Below are positions 8,800-17,524 of a stretch of 64,000 nucleotides of DNA, piece after piece. Numbering within the stretch: the stretch's first letter is position 1; each line of letters starts with the position of its first letter. Both the position numbers and the translations under genes were made by a program. Below the pieces are notes generated by a model. It was not told the DNA's origin. It worked only from the letters and a program-made list of their open reading frames with translations, and did not search any database. Origin of the DNA: Myxococcus landrumus (GTDB lineage: Bacteria; Myxococcota; Myxococcia; Myxococcales; Myxococcaceae). Location of the stretch: contig NZ_CP071091.1 of assembly GCF_017301635.1 (NCBI RefSeq), forward strand, positions 9,044,501 through 9,108,500. Direction: 5' to 3'.

Positions 8800-9780
8800 A
8801 TGGGCAAGCGCGTCGGAGTGCTGATGGGTGGCTGGGGCGAGGAGCGGGAGATTTCGCTCAAGACCGGAGAGGCCGTGGTGGCGGCGCTGGAGTCTCGCGG
8901 CCACCAGGTCACCCGGGTGTTCGCGGGGCCCGGGCTGGACCGGGCGCTGCGCTCCGCCGAGCTGGACGTGGCCTTCATCGCGCTGCATGGTCGCATGGGC
9001 GAGGACGGCCGCGTGCAGGGGCTCCTGGAGCTCTTGGAGCTGCCCTACACGGGCTCGGGCGTGCTGGCGTCGGCGCTGGCGATGAACAAGCCCGTCGCCA
9101 AGAAGCTCTTCCGGTTGCACAACCTGCCCACGCCCCAGGGCTACCGCGTGGGCCGCGACGAGGCGGCGGATGCGCTCACGCTTCACGGCGACCTGGGCTT
9201 CCCGTGCGTGGTGAAGCCCGCGTGCGGGGGCTCGTCGGTGGGGCTGTCCGTCGTGCGCGAGCCGGAGGCGCTGGTGCCCGCGGTGGCCCAGGCCTGCCGC
9301 TTCGGCGGTGAGGCGCTGGTGGAGCGCTTCGTGTCCGGGCGCGAGGTGACGGTGGGCATCCTCGGCGGGAAGGTGCTGGGGAGCTGCGAAGTGGCCACGC
9401 CTCGCGAGAGCTTCGACTTCGACGCCAAGTACAAGGGGGGCTCGCGCTACTTCCTGCCGCCCCGCCTGTCCGTCACGCGCGTGGCCAACGTGGAGGCCCT
9501 GGCGCTCGCGGCGTACCGCGCGCTGGGATGCCGCGGGTATGCCCGCGTGGACCTGCTCTGCTCGGACACCGACAACGACGTGGTGCTGGAGGTCAACACG
9601 CTGCCGGGCTTCACCCCCACCAGCCTCCTGTCGAAAATTGCCGCCCAGGCCGGGCTGGAGTTCCCGGAGCTCGTCGAGCGCATCCTGTCCCTGGCGACCC
9701 GCGACGAGGCGGGTATCCTGGACGCGCCTGTTGTCGCCCCCACTCCCACTGTCCTGGAGCCCCGTCGCGCGGTGAGCTGA
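8800..9780 (+). CDS. ddl: D-alanine--D-alanine ligase
   Basis: ATP-grasp ligase of 326 residues that joins two D-Ala to make the terminal dipeptide of the peptidoglycan precursor. The N-terminal domain begins GVLMGGWGEEREISL, the standard Ddl opening. The ATP-grasp core has the PCVVKPACGGSSVGLSVV loop, and the C-terminal metal site reads VVLEVNTLPGFTPTSLLSK. The ATG at 8800 follows a perfect AGGAGG (8784-8789) with a 10-base spacer; an in-frame extension to 8650 has no ribosome site or family support. It stands alone between the lipoprotein and the glycosyltransferase, not inside a mur cluster. Confidence 0.95.
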   Translation: MGKRVGVLMGGWGEEREISLKTGEAVVAALESRGHQVTRVFAGPGLDRALRSAELDVAFIALHGRMGEDGRVQGLLELLELPYTGSGVLASALAMNKPVAKKLFRLHNLPTPQGYRVGRDEAADALTLHGDLGFPCVVKPACGGSSVGLSVVREPEALVPAVAQACRFGGEALVERFVSGREVTVGILGGKVLGSCEVATPRESFDFDAKYKGGSRYFLPPRLSVTRVANVEALALAAYRALGCRGYARVDLLCSDTDNDVVLEVNTLPGFTPTSLLSKIAAQAGLEFPELVERILSLATRDEAGILDAPVVAPTPTVLEPRRAVS

Positions 9781-9800
9781 CCTCCCAGGTAGTCCTCCCC

Positions 9801-9825
9801 CGGCGCCGTTTCAGCCCCGGCGCCG
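9801..9825. terminator. Candidate terminator hairpin after ddl
   Basis: Two copies of the self-complementary CGGCGCCG (9801-9808 and 9818-9825) are separated by 9 bases, 20 bases after the ddl stop. The stem is 8 bp of pure G/C; no T-run follows. Confidence 0.45.
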
Positions 9826-9906
9826 TCCCCGCAGTGCCCCTGTACGCCAGGGTGACGCGAGGTGTCATAGAGACCCTGAACGGAACGTTCAAATTCGGGG
9901 AATAAT

Positions 9907-9935
9907 TTGACACACCCTTGACGCCTCCCTATTGT
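9907..9935 (+). promoter_or_regulatory. Sigma70-type promoter for the GT2 gene
   Basis: A consensus -35 box TTGACA (9907-9912), a 17-base spacer and a -10 box TATTGT (9930-9935) lie in an AT-rich patch that stands out in this 70% GC window. The palindrome GAACGTTC (9883-9890) ends 16 bases before the -35 box and could be an operator. The predicted transcript start is near 9942. Confidence 0.7.
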
Positions 9936-10109
9936 CCGGCGCCGATCTGTCCCCGAACGTCAAAGTCGTGTCTTTTCGGGTACATAGGAGACGGGGGCTC
10001 AGCGGACCCATGAGGCGGCGGTTCGGTGTGAGACGGGATTTTCCGCAGCCGCCACGCATGGAAGGACCGCGGGCCACGGGGGCCGTGCGGGAGGGGCTGA
10101 GCGTCACCG

Positions 10110-11633
10110 ATGACCACCGTTGAGATCATCTTCCTGGGCGTCTATTTCAGCGTCCTGTGCGTGCTGGCGGTCTACGGCTCGCACAGGTACCGGATGGCGT
10201 TCCTTTACTACCGGCACAAGTTCAAGCTGCCGACGCCCAAGAGCCCTCTGAAGGAGCTTCCTCGCGTCACCATCCAGCTGCCCATCTTCAATGAGATGTA
10301 CGTGGTGGAGCGGCTGGTGGAGTCGGTGTGCCGCATCGACTATCCGCGCGAGCTTCTGGAAATCCAGGTCCTCGACGATTCGACGGACGAGACGTGCGGC
10401 ATCGCGCGTGCGTGCGTGGAGCGTCACCGTCAGAAGGGCCACGACATCGTCTACATCCACCGCGTCAACCGCGAGGGCTTCAAGGCGGGCGCGCTGGAGA
10501 ACGGCCTGAAGACGGCGCGCGGCGAGTACGTCGCGGTGTTCGACGCGGACTTCGTTCCGAGCCCTGACTTCCTGCTGCGCACGGTGCCGTTCTTCTCCGA
10601 CGCGAAGGTGGGCATGGTGCAGGTGCGCTGGGGCCACCTCAATCGTGAGTTCTCCATCCTCACGCAGGCCCAGAGCATCTTCCTGGACGGCCACTTCATC
10701 ATCGAGCACACGGCGCGCAACCGCTCCGGCTGCTTCTTCAACTTCAACGGCACCGCGGGCATCTGGCGCCGCGACACCATCGCCGACGCGGGTGGCTGGC
10801 AGCACGACACGCTGACCGAGGACCTGGACCTGAGCTACCGCGCCCAGCTCAAGGGCTGGCAGTTCGTGTTCCTCCCGGAGGTCATCTCTCCGGCCGAGGT
10901 GCCGGTGGACATGAACGCCTTCAAGAGCCAGCAGCACCGCTGGGCGAAGGGCTCCATCCAGACGGCGAAGAAGCTCCTGCCCACCATCCTCAAGAGCCAC
11001 CTGCCGCTGGCCGTCAAGCGCGAGGCGTTCTTCCACCTCACCAACAACATGGCGTACCTGTTGATGGTGCTCCTGTCGGTGCTGATGCCCATCAGCATGG
11101 TGGTGCGCTTCCAGCACGGCCTGTACGGCACGCTCTTCCTGGACCTGCCCTTCTTCGTTTCCGCGACGGCCAGCGTGTGCTTCTTCTACGTGGCCGCGCA
11201 GCGGGAGCGGGGCGTGACGGGCTGGGAGCGGGTGAAGTACCTGCCGTTCCTGATGAGCCTGGGCATCGGCCTGGCCATCAACAACGCCAAGGCGGTGGCG
11301 GAGGCGCTGCTCAACCAGCAGTCGGGCTTCGCTCGCACGCCGAAGACGGGCGCCGAGGGCAAGAAGGTCAAGGCGGTGAAGAAGACGTACCGCGGCAGCA
11401 AGACGCTGATGCCGGTGGTGGAGCTGCTCTTCGCGGCGTACTTCACCGGGGCGCTGTGGTTCGCCATCGACGCGCGCATCTACACGTCGGTGCCCTTCAT
11501 CGTCCTGTTCCAGGCGGGCTTCCTCTACGTGGGCATCTCCAGCCTGCTGCAGGGGTTCGCTGGCCGCATGAAGATCTCCGACGCGGGGGCCGCGGTGAAC
11601 CCCGCCGACGAGCAGGCCCGTCGCGCGGCCTGA
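10110..11633 (+). CDS. Membrane GT2 glycosyltransferase (cellulose synthase-like)
   Basis: Processive-type family 2 glycosyltransferase of 507 residues. One membrane helix lies at about 5-25. A cytoplasmic GT-A domain then carries the sugar-nucleotide Asp in VLDDSTDET, the DxD-type motif FDADFVPSPD, the acceptor-site TED in LTEDLDLSYRAQ and QQHRWAKG (QxxRW). Four or more helices follow from about residue 305. The motif set matches enzymes that polymerise and extrude beta-linked polysaccharides, including glucomannan-synthase-like (CslA-type) proteins. Product and donor sugar are unknown. The gene stands alone between its own promoter and a strong terminator. No BcsB, PilZ or export partner is adjacent. 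Confidence 0.88.
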   Translation: MTTVEIIFLGVYFSVLCVLAVYGSHRYRMAFLYYRHKFKLPTPKSPLKELPRVTIQLPIFNEMYVVERLVESVCRIDYPRELLEIQVLDDSTDETCGIARACVERHRQKGHDIVYIHRVNREGFKAGALENGLKTARGEYVAVFDADFVPSPDFLLRTVPFFSDAKVGMVQVRWGHLNREFSILTQAQSIFLDGHFIIEHTARNRSGCFFNFNGTAGIWRRDTIADAGGWQHDTLTEDLDLSYRAQLKGWQFVFLPEVISPAEVPVDMNAFKSQQHRWAKGSIQTAKKLLPTILKSHLPLAVKREAFFHLTNNMAYLLMVLLSVLMPISMVVRFQHGLYGTLFLDLPFFVSATASVCFFYVAAQRERGVTGWERVKYLPFLMSLGIGLAINNAKAVAEALLNQQSGFARTPKTGAEGKKVKAVKKTYRGSKTLMPVVELLFAAYFTGALWFAIDARIYTSVPFIVLFQAGFLYVGISSLLQGFAGRMKISDAGAAVNPADEQARRAA

Positions 11634-11639
11634 AGTCGA

Positions 11640-11701
11640 GCCTCCTCGGCATGCGTCGCGCCCCCTTCGTGGGGCGTGATGCGCGAGGAGGCCGTCGTTT
11701 T
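11640..11701 (+). terminator. Strong intrinsic terminator after the GT2 gene
   Basis: GCCTCCTCG (11640-11648) pairs with CGAGGAGGC (11684-11692). Inside it GCAT pairs with ATGC and CGCCCC with GGGGCG around a CTTCGT loop. A TTTT run follows at 11698-11701. This is one of the few classic rho-independent terminators in the window. The convergent lipoprotein gene ends at 11703. Confidence 0.75.
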
Positions 11702-11702
11702 C

Positions 11703-12233
11703 TCAGGGGCCCGCGTCGGGTGGGTCCCTGAGCAGCACCTGCTTCAGCCTCACCGGTGGAGGTCCGGAGCGGGACGGCTGGCAGCCTTCGTCAATGGACG
11801 TGCTGGCCACCGCGCGCAGCGTGAGGCCCGCGTCCTCGCACGCCACCAGCTCCGTGGGGAAGGTGACGGGGCAGGGCGCTCCGGAGCCGGTGAAGCCCGT
11901 GGCGCGTGTCTCACCCACGAACCCCTCGGGTGTCCGTTGGAGCACGATGGACGAGGCGCTCGATTCGGGAGGCTCGGTGCCCCCGTCTTCCGTTGTGCGG
12001 GCTCGGAGCACCGTGAGCGACAGCGTCCCGCCGTCATCCTCGCCGTGGTAGCGGAAGGCGGGATTGTCCGCGTGGCGATATTCGCCTGCCTGGCTGCTTT
12101 CACAGCCCGGAGGGACACGCACGGGAGGTGGAGGTGGGGCACGCGTCTCCAGGGTGGGTGGCACCTTGGCGTGACACGCCGTGAGCCAGACAACACTGAA
12201 GCCAAGGGCCAACGAGGGCAGGGCACGGTGCAT
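11703..12233 (-). CDS. Hypothetical lipoprotein
   Basis: Protein of 176 residues. The signal peptide ends in the lipobox WLTAC, giving a lipidated Cys at about residue 20. A Pro-rich spacer (RAPPPPPVRVPPG) leads into a compact domain of about 130 residues with four Cys (in PPGCESS, SGAPCPV, VACEDAG and DEGCQPS) that could form two disulfides. I recognise no family. The start at 12233 is set by the signal peptide; the longer frame runs upstream without support. It is convergent with the GT2 gene and divergent from the PEGA gene at 12316. Confidence 0.7.
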   Translation of the reverse strand: MHRALPSLALGFSVVWLTACHAKVPPTLETRAPPPPPVRVPPGCESSQAGEYRHADNPAFRYHGEDDGGTLSLTVLRARTTEDGGTEPPESSASSIVLQRTPEGFVGETRATGFTGSGAPCPVTFPTELVACEDAGLTLRAVASTSIDEGCQPSRSGPPPVRLKQVLLRDPPDAGP

Positions 12234-12315
12234 GGGCGCGGATATTGTCCGAAAGGGCCAGGGAGCGGGACTTCGTTTGATTCCCCTTGAGCGACTCTCT
12301 AACCTTCGGCCCGTC

Positions 12316-13395
12316 ATGAGCATTCGGCGCCTCGTCATGTTTTCCTTGGTGGTCGTTCTGGCGGCTCCGTCCTCCGCGTTCGCGCAGGATGACTTGCTGG
12401 CTCCCCTCACGCCGTCGAAGTCCGCGAAGCCCAAGGCGGGCAAGACGAAGGTGGTGAAGAAGAAGAAAGCCGAGAAGGTGACGAAGAAGCCCTCTCGCAC
12501 CAAGTCGGGAGCCACTGCGAAGGGCACGCGGAAGCAGAACACGCCGCCCCCCGACGACAGCCTGCTCGCGCCGCTGGCGCCCGTGAAGACGGAGCTCGCG
12601 GTGTTCATCGCCGGCAACGTTCGCGGCGCGCGGTGGACGCTGGATGGCCGCGAGATGGGCACGCTGACGTCCGCGCCGGTCCCGCTGACCGTGACGCCGG
12701 GCGAGCACACCGTCGTGGTCCGCAAGGCGGGCTACGCGGAGTACTCGCGGCGGCTCGACGCGAAGGAGGGCTCGCAGGCGGAGGTGAAGGTCTCGCTGGA
12801 TGCCACCATGGGCTTCGCGCGAGTGCTGGCCGACGTGGCGGGCACTGTCGTCGTGGTCGACGGCGTCGAGGTGGGCACGGTGCCGCTGAGCGACCTCATG
12901 CTCCGCCCTGGCTCGCGTGAGATTGAGTTCCGCGCCGAGGGCTACAAGTCGGACGTCCACAACATCAACGTGCTGGCGGGGACGACCTACGAAGTGACGG
13001 GCCGGATGCGGCCGGCGGTGGATACGACGACGGTGGCCAGCGCCACGCCGCGCACGGACACGCCGCGGAGCACGGTGTTGGACCCGTCCAGGACCGCGGT
13101 GGACGAGACGTCGCCCGCGCTGGCGTTCAACGACGAAGGCATCCCGGACGACCCGGAAGTGGAGGGCTCCAGCAATCCTTGGTACGGCCGTTGGTACGTC
13201 TGGGCCGGCGTGGGCGCGGTGCTGGCGGCGGGCGCGGTGGGCGCGGTGATGGCCACGCAGGACCCGACCCTCAAGTCGCCCAACCCCCGTACGCTGTGCA
13301 ACAACGCCGAGTGTGACGCCTACCTGAAGGGCGCGAACAAGGGCGGTGGCGCGGGTGTCTTCCGGACTCCGACCGTGGGTGGCGTGAGCTTCTGA
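12316..13395 (+). CDS. PEGA-domain protein with C-terminal transmembrane helix
   Basis: Protein of 359 residues. A signal peptide (about 1-24, ending SSAFAQ) precedes a Lys-rich basic segment at about 40-75 and two PEGA-like repeats (about 95-165 and 166-235, each ending in a GY or GYKS motif). A disordered stretch follows, then one membrane helix near 295-318 (VWAGVGAVLAAGAVGAVMAT). A short tail contains CNNAECDAYLKG, a possible disulfide. The domain order resembles the C-terminal, non-kinase half of the Ser/Thr kinase at 52099. Function is unknown. It is convergent with the lipoprotein at 13453 over a bidirectional hairpin. Confidence 0.78.
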   Translation: MSIRRLVMFSLVVVLAAPSSAFAQDDLLAPLTPSKSAKPKAGKTKVVKKKKAEKVTKKPSRTKSGATAKGTRKQNTPPPDDSLLAPLAPVKTELAVFIAGNVRGARWTLDGREMGTLTSAPVPLTVTPGEHTVVVRKAGYAEYSRRLDAKEGSQAEVKVSLDATMGFARVLADVAGTVVVVDGVEVGTVPLSDLMLRPGSREIEFRAEGYKSDVHNINVLAGTTYEVTGRMRPAVDTTTVASATPRTDTPRSTVLDPSRTAVDETSPALAFNDEGIPDDPEVEGSSNPWYGRWYVWAGVGAVLAAGAVGAVMATQDPTLKSPNPRTLCNNAECDAYLKGANKGGGAGVFRTPTVGGVSF

Positions 13396-13411
13396 CCCGC
13401 GGGGATTGAGG

Positions 13412-13439
13412 CCGCGCTCGCATCGACTGGCGAGCGCGG
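13412..13439. terminator. Perfect 10-bp bidirectional hairpin
   Basis: CCGCGCTCGC (13412-13421) and GCGAGCGCGG (13430-13439) flank an 8-base loop, exactly between the convergent genes ending at 13395 and 13453. No strong T-run lies on either side. Confidence 0.6.
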
Positions 13440-13452
13440 TACCTCGAGCAGC

Positions 13453-14049
13453 TCAGTTGCCGCGCAGGTCGTCTTCGACGGCGCGCGGCGACTCGGCGGA
13501 GAGCACCAGGTACACATCCGAGACACGGCCCACGCCCCACGAGTCCAGGATGGTGACTCGGATGCGGAAGGGGTCGGATTCGGGGAGCAGCTCGGTGATG
13601 TCGATTTCGCCCGGCTCGAAGCTGAAGGCGCGGCGTCCCACGTTGTCCACCAGTTCCTTGCCCATGTGGACGCTGTCGGTGAAGCCCACGACGGCGCGGC
13701 GCTTCACGGTGTTCTGGGCGTCCAGCACTTCCAGCAGCATGAAATTGTCCACGCTGAAGCCGCGCTTGCCCGTCGCATCGCCGTAGAGCTGGGCGCGCTG
13801 TCCGTCGCGGCGCAGCACGGGCGTCTCGCCGAAGGTGACGACGCGCGGCGTGCGCTCACCCTCCTCGGTGTCCACCTCGATGTCGTCGCGCACCTTGTCG
13901 AAGGTCGCCGTCTCCTGCGGAGGCGTATCCACCACGAGCCGGACGGAGCGGGGGGGCGGGGAGACAGGGGAGGCCGTGGACGCGGGGACGTTCCGCGCAC
14001 ACGCCATCAATCCCAGGGTGGCGGCCAGGAGAATCGTTCGAGGGTGCAT
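13453..14049 (-). CDS. Hypothetical lipoprotein
   Basis: Protein of 198 residues. A type II signal peptide ends in LMAC near residue 17, followed by a Ser/Pro linker and a soluble domain of about 150 residues with alternating beta-type strands (TPRVVTFGETPVLRRDG, FMLLEVLDAQNTVKRRAVVG). I recognise no family. The ATG at 14049 opens on the signal peptide. It is divergent from the M1-type peptidase, only 52 bases away, so the two may share regulatory DNA. An outer-membrane or periplasmic location is inferred from the lipobox. Confidence 0.7.
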   Translation of the reverse strand: MHPRTILLAATLGLMACARNVPASTASPVSPPPRSVRLVVDTPPQETATFDKVRDDIEVDTEEGERTPRVVTFGETPVLRRDGQRAQLYGDATGKRGFSVDNFMLLEVLDAQNTVKRRAVVGFTDSVHMGKELVDNVGRRAFSFEPGEIDITELLPESDPFRIRVTILDSWGVGRVSDVYLVLSAESPRAVEDDLRGN

Positions 14050-14101
14050 GTCCCCGCAGGCTAGACGAGCCCTGGTGCTCCGGGTCAATTAGCATGCGCG
14101 C

Positions 14102-15874
14102 ATGCGGACGCTCCTGCCTTGCCTGGTGTCGTGGTGCGTGCTCGTCGGGCTGGATGCCCGCGGCGAGGTTCTCCCCGAGGTGCAGTTGAGTCTTCAGCAC
14201 CTCAAGCCCGCGGAGCGGGAGCGGGCCGCGAAGGCCTTGGGTCCGCTGGACGAGCTGCCTCGCTACCGGGTGCAACTGGACGTGGACCCCGTCGCGCGCG
14301 AGGCCAAGGGTCGCGTCCAGATAGAGGTGCTGGCCAAGGACAAGCCGCTCACGGAGCTGTACCTGCGGCTCACGCCCAATGCGCGGAACAGCAGGCGGGT
14401 GGTGCTGTCCGACGCGCGGCTGGGGCGCGAGCCCATCGTCCTGGAGCAACTGGAGCCCTCGCTCTATCGGCACCGCCTCACGGAGCCGGTGCCGCCGGGC
14501 GCGGCGGCGGTGCTCGACGTCGCCGTGCGCGCGGTGGTGCCCAAGGGAGAGAAGTCGGGAGGGATGCTCCTGGGCGGAGGTGGGAAGGGGGCTGGCGGGG
14601 ACCACGGCGCCTTCTCGGCCACGGAGGACTTCGTCAGCCTGGTGGGCGTCATCCCGCAGGTGCCTCCGCTGGATGACAAGGGGCGGCCCTGGGCGGGCCC
14701 GCAGGGCATTGGCGACCTGGCGTTGTATGCGCCCTCACATGTGCTGGCCTCCATCCTCGTGCCCTCGGGCTGGGTGGTGCACACCACGGGCGCGGCGATG
14801 GGCGAGGTTCCCGAGCGCGATGGCCGCGTGCGCTTCTCGTTCGCCGCGGGAGCGGTGCGCGACTTCCCCATCCTCGTCTCGAAGGGCTACGAGGTGGCCA
14901 CGGCCACGGTGAATGGCGTCACGGTGGAGAGCCACTTCGCGGCGGGGGACCGCGAGGTGGGCGAGCGCGTGTTGAAGTACGCCACGTCCGCGCTGGCGGA
15001 GTTCGAGAGGCGACTCGGGCCGCTGCCGTACACGCACTTCCGCGTGGTGGAGGCGCCGCTGACGGGTGGGGCGGGGGGCATGGAGTTCCCTGGACTCATC
15101 ACCGTGGCGAGCTCGCTGTATCGCGGCGTGGAGGACCCGTTCAGCCTGGTGGGCGACCAGGTGAATGTGGCGCAGTTGAAGGAGGTGCTCGAGGCGCTCG
15201 GGCCCGCGGGCAACGCGCCCTTCGCGCAGCTCACCAAGACGCTGGAGCGCGCGCTGGAGTTCACCGTCGCGCACGAGGTGGCGCACCAGTACTTCGCGGG
15301 CCTCGTGGGCTCGGACCCGATTCAATCGCCCGTGGTGGACGAGTCGCTGGCCCAGTACGCGGCGCTGCTCTACATCGAGTGGAAGCACGGCAAGGCCGTG
15401 GCCGAGTCGGTGCGGCGCGACGTCCTGGTCTCGACGTACCACATGTACCGGATGTCGGGCGGCGAGGACGGCCGCGCGGACCGGCCCGTGGGGGACTTCG
15501 ACGGAGAGACGGAATACGGCGCGCTCGTCTACTCCAAGGCGCCGCTGCTGCATCACGCCTCACGCAAGCTGGTGGGCGACACCGCCTTCTTCCAGGGGCT
15601 GCGCTCCTACGTCGACACATACCGCTTCAAGTGGACGTGCAAGGAGTGCTTCACGCAGGAGCTGGCAAAGGCGAGTCCCTCGAATGCGAAGGCCCTGGCG
15701 CGCCTGCGCGTGCGCTGGTGGCAGGAGGCCCATGGAGATGATGACCTGGGCCTGCCTGACCTGGACTCGGTGATGGGCACGCTGGGCGCGGGCAGTGGCT
15801 TGGGGGTGGACGGGTTGGACCCGCAAGCCAAGGAGCTGCTGGAGACGCTGCTGCCCTCGCTGTTGGGACAGTGA
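14102..15874 (+). CDS. Secreted M1-type (gluzincin) metallopeptidase
   Basis: Protein of 590 residues with a short signal peptide. The zinc motif is His391-Glu392-x-x-His395 (HEVAHQYF), and the third ligand Glu414 lies exactly 18 residues later, as in the M1 aminopeptidase clan. The segment GGMEFPG near residue 325 corresponds to the GxMEN exopeptidase loop with the Asn changed to Phe, so true aminopeptidase activity is uncertain. The N-terminal 200 residues look like the M1 beta-rich domain. It is shorter than classical PepN (about 870). The periplasmic or secreted location is inferred from the signal sequence. Confidence 0.82.
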   Translation: MRTLLPCLVSWCVLVGLDARGEVLPEVQLSLQHLKPAERERAAKALGPLDELPRYRVQLDVDPVAREAKGRVQIEVLAKDKPLTELYLRLTPNARNSRRVVLSDARLGREPIVLEQLEPSLYRHRLTEPVPPGAAAVLDVAVRAVVPKGEKSGGMLLGGGGKGAGGDHGAFSATEDFVSLVGVIPQVPPLDDKGRPWAGPQGIGDLALYAPSHVLASILVPSGWVVHTTGAAMGEVPERDGRVRFSFAAGAVRDFPILVSKGYEVATATVNGVTVESHFAAGDREVGERVLKYATSALAEFERRLGPLPYTHFRVVEAPLTGGAGGMEFPGLITVASSLYRGVEDPFSLVGDQVNVAQLKEVLEALGPAGNAPFAQLTKTLERALEFTVAHEVAHQYFAGLVGSDPIQSPVVDESLAQYAALLYIEWKHGKAVAESVRRDVLVSTYHMYRMSGGEDGRADRPVGDFDGETEYGALVYSKAPLLHHASRKLVGDTAFFQGLRSYVDTYRFKWTCKECFTQELAKASPSNAKALARLRVRWWQEAHGDDDLGLPDLDSVMGTLGAGSGLGVDGLDPQAKELLETLLPSLLGQ

Positions 15875-15889
15875 GGGCAGGGGAGCGCG

Positions 15890-17455
15890 TTACTCGAAGA
15901 GGGCCTCGACGAACTCGCGCGGCTCGAAGCGGCGCAGGTCCGCGACCTTCTCGCCCACGCCGACCCAGAGGACGGGGAGCTTCAGCTCGTCGCAGATGCC
16001 GATGATGACGCCGCCCTTGGCGGTGCCGTCCAGCTTCGTCAGCGCGATGGCGGTGACGCCCACGGCCTCGTGGAACTGCTTGGCCTGCTGAATCGCGTTC
16101 TGCCCGTTGGTGGAGTCCAGCACGAGCAACACCTCGTGAGGCGTGCCCGGCATGGCCTTGTCCATGACGCGCTTGACCTTCTTCAGCTCCTCCATGAGCG
16201 GGGCCTTGGTGTGGAGCCGGCCGGCCGTGTCGGCGATGACCACGTCCGCGCCCTCTGCCTGGGCCTTCTTCACCGCATCGAAGATGACGGAGCCAGGGTC
16301 TCCGCCCTCGACGCCCTTCACGAGCTGCGCCTTCGCGCGCTCCGCCCAGACGTCGAGCTGCTCGGTGGCGGCGGCGCGGAAGGTGTCACCCGCGGCCAGC
16401 ACCACCTTCTTCCCCTCGCTGGTGAGCTTCGCGGCCAGCTTGCCGATGGTCGTCGTCTTCCCGGCGCCGTTGACGCCCACCACCATGACGACGTGCGGAG
16501 GACCTCCGCCCTCCAGCGTGCGGGGCACCGGCAGGTCGACGATGCGCGCGACCTCCGTGCGGATGAGGTCCTTGATGCGCTCGGAGTCCTTCAGCTCGCT
16601 GCGCTTGAGCTTCTCTCGCGCCACCTCGACGAGGTTGCTCGCGGTGCGCACGCCGATGTCCGCCGTGAAGAGAATCTCCTCCAGCTCCGCCAGCACGGAC
16701 TCGTCCACCTGGCGCTGCTGGCCGAACAGGCCGTTGAGGCGGGCCATGAAGCCCTGGCTCCGCGTCTTGTCCAGGCCCTGCGACAGCGTGCGTCCGGCTT
16801 CCGCGTCGACCTTGGCGCGAGCCGTGGCCTCCTCCGCGCGGCGAGCCTCCTCGACGGCGGCGGCCTCCTGGGCGCGCTGCTCGTCCATGAGCCGCTGCGC
16901 CTCGGCCTGCTCGCGCTTGCGCCGCTCCCGGGCCTCCTCGTCGGCGGCCTTCTTCGCGCGGTACTCGGCGCGCTTCTCGTCCTCCTCGCGCTCCTTGAGG
17001 GCTCGGGCCTGCTCCTCCAGCCGGGTGCGCTCGCTGGCGTCGGTGCTGGACCGGGCGGCGCGGGCGGCCTCCTCGCGCTGGCGGGCCAGCTCCTGGGCGC
17101 GGGCGTGCGCCTCGTCCACCTCCCGCAGCCGGGCGGCCTCCTTCTCCGAGGGCGGGAGTTCCACGCGCAGCTCGGGGCGCGCGGCGGGAAGCTCGGGCCG
17201 CTGCTCGGGGACGGGGGGGGCGCCCGGCTTCTTGCCGGGCTCGGGGGCGCGCTTGCGGAAGAAGAGCTTGCGGGCCGCGAGCACCATCAGCAGGACGAAG
17301 AGGGCGGCTCCGCCAATGCCCACCGCGTCGGTCGCGGAGAAGCCGTCCGAGGGGGGCGTGCCCGTCCCAGGCTGCGTGGTTTCCCCGCTGGGGGCGGGGG
17401 AGGGGGCGGGCGGCACCTGCGCGGCCAGGGCGTCGAGGGCGTTGGGCGTCTTCAT
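15890..17455 (-). CDS. ftsY: Signal recognition particle receptor FtsY
   Basis: SRP receptor GTPase of 521 residues that docks ribosome-SRP complexes at the inner membrane. It has an N-terminal membrane helix (about 43-62), then a basic/acidic coiled-coil A domain rich in Arg, Glu and Ala to about 210, then the NG domain. G motifs are GVNGAGKTTTIGKLAAK (G1), DTFRAAATEQL (insertion box), DTAGRLHTK (G3), TKLDGTAKGG (G4) and VGVGEKVADLRRF at the end. A true N-terminal helix is seen in only some FtsY proteins; E. coli FtsY uses an amphipathic helix. The start at 17455 sits just before the helix. It is convergent with the peptidase gene 15 bases away. Confidence 0.95.
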   Translation of the reverse strand: MKTPNALDALAAQVPPAPSPAPSGETTQPGTGTPPSDGFSATDAVGIGGAALFVLLMVLAARKLFFRKRAPEPGKKPGAPPVPEQRPELPAARPELRVELPPSEKEAARLREVDEAHARAQELARQREEAARAARSSTDASERTRLEEQARALKEREEDEKRAEYRAKKAADEEARERRKREQAEAQRLMDEQRAQEAAAVEEARRAEEATARAKVDAEAGRTLSQGLDKTRSQGFMARLNGLFGQQRQVDESVLAELEEILFTADIGVRTASNLVEVAREKLKRSELKDSERIKDLIRTEVARIVDLPVPRTLEGGGPPHVVMVVGVNGAGKTTTIGKLAAKLTSEGKKVVLAAGDTFRAAATEQLDVWAERAKAQLVKGVEGGDPGSVIFDAVKKAQAEGADVVIADTAGRLHTKAPLMEELKKVKRVMDKAMPGTPHEVLLVLDSTNGQNAIQQAKQFHEAVGVTAIALTKLDGTAKGGVIIGICDELKLPVLWVGVGEKVADLRRFEPREFVEALFE

Positions 17456-17524
17456 ATGCGCGGCTCCGCATACACCAACACGCCGGTGGATGCAGCGCCC
17501 GTGGCCGAGTAGAACCGGCGGGCC

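Larger units (their letters stand above)
9781..10109. other. 329-base intergenic region between ddl and the GT2 gene
   Basis: In order it holds the G/C hairpin at 9801-9825, an 8-base palindrome GAACGTTC at 9883-9890, an unusually AT-rich stretch at about 9890-9912, a sigma70-like promoter at 9907-9935, and a leader of about 170 bases before the glycosyltransferase ATG. A 37-codon frame from an ATG at 10010 runs across the GT start but has no well-placed ribosome site, so I do not call it a gene. Confidence 0.6.

Noticed and set aside
10010-10123. 37-codon upstream frame overlapping the GT2 start
   Set aside because: The only AGGAG lies about 20 bases too far upstream; the peptide is Arg/Pro-rich and resembles random high-GC translation.
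16070-17512. 480-residue open frame on the + strand across ftsY
   Set aside because: It is antisense to a gene with all SRP-receptor motifs. Long antisense frames are expected at 70% GC; no ribosome site or domain supports it.
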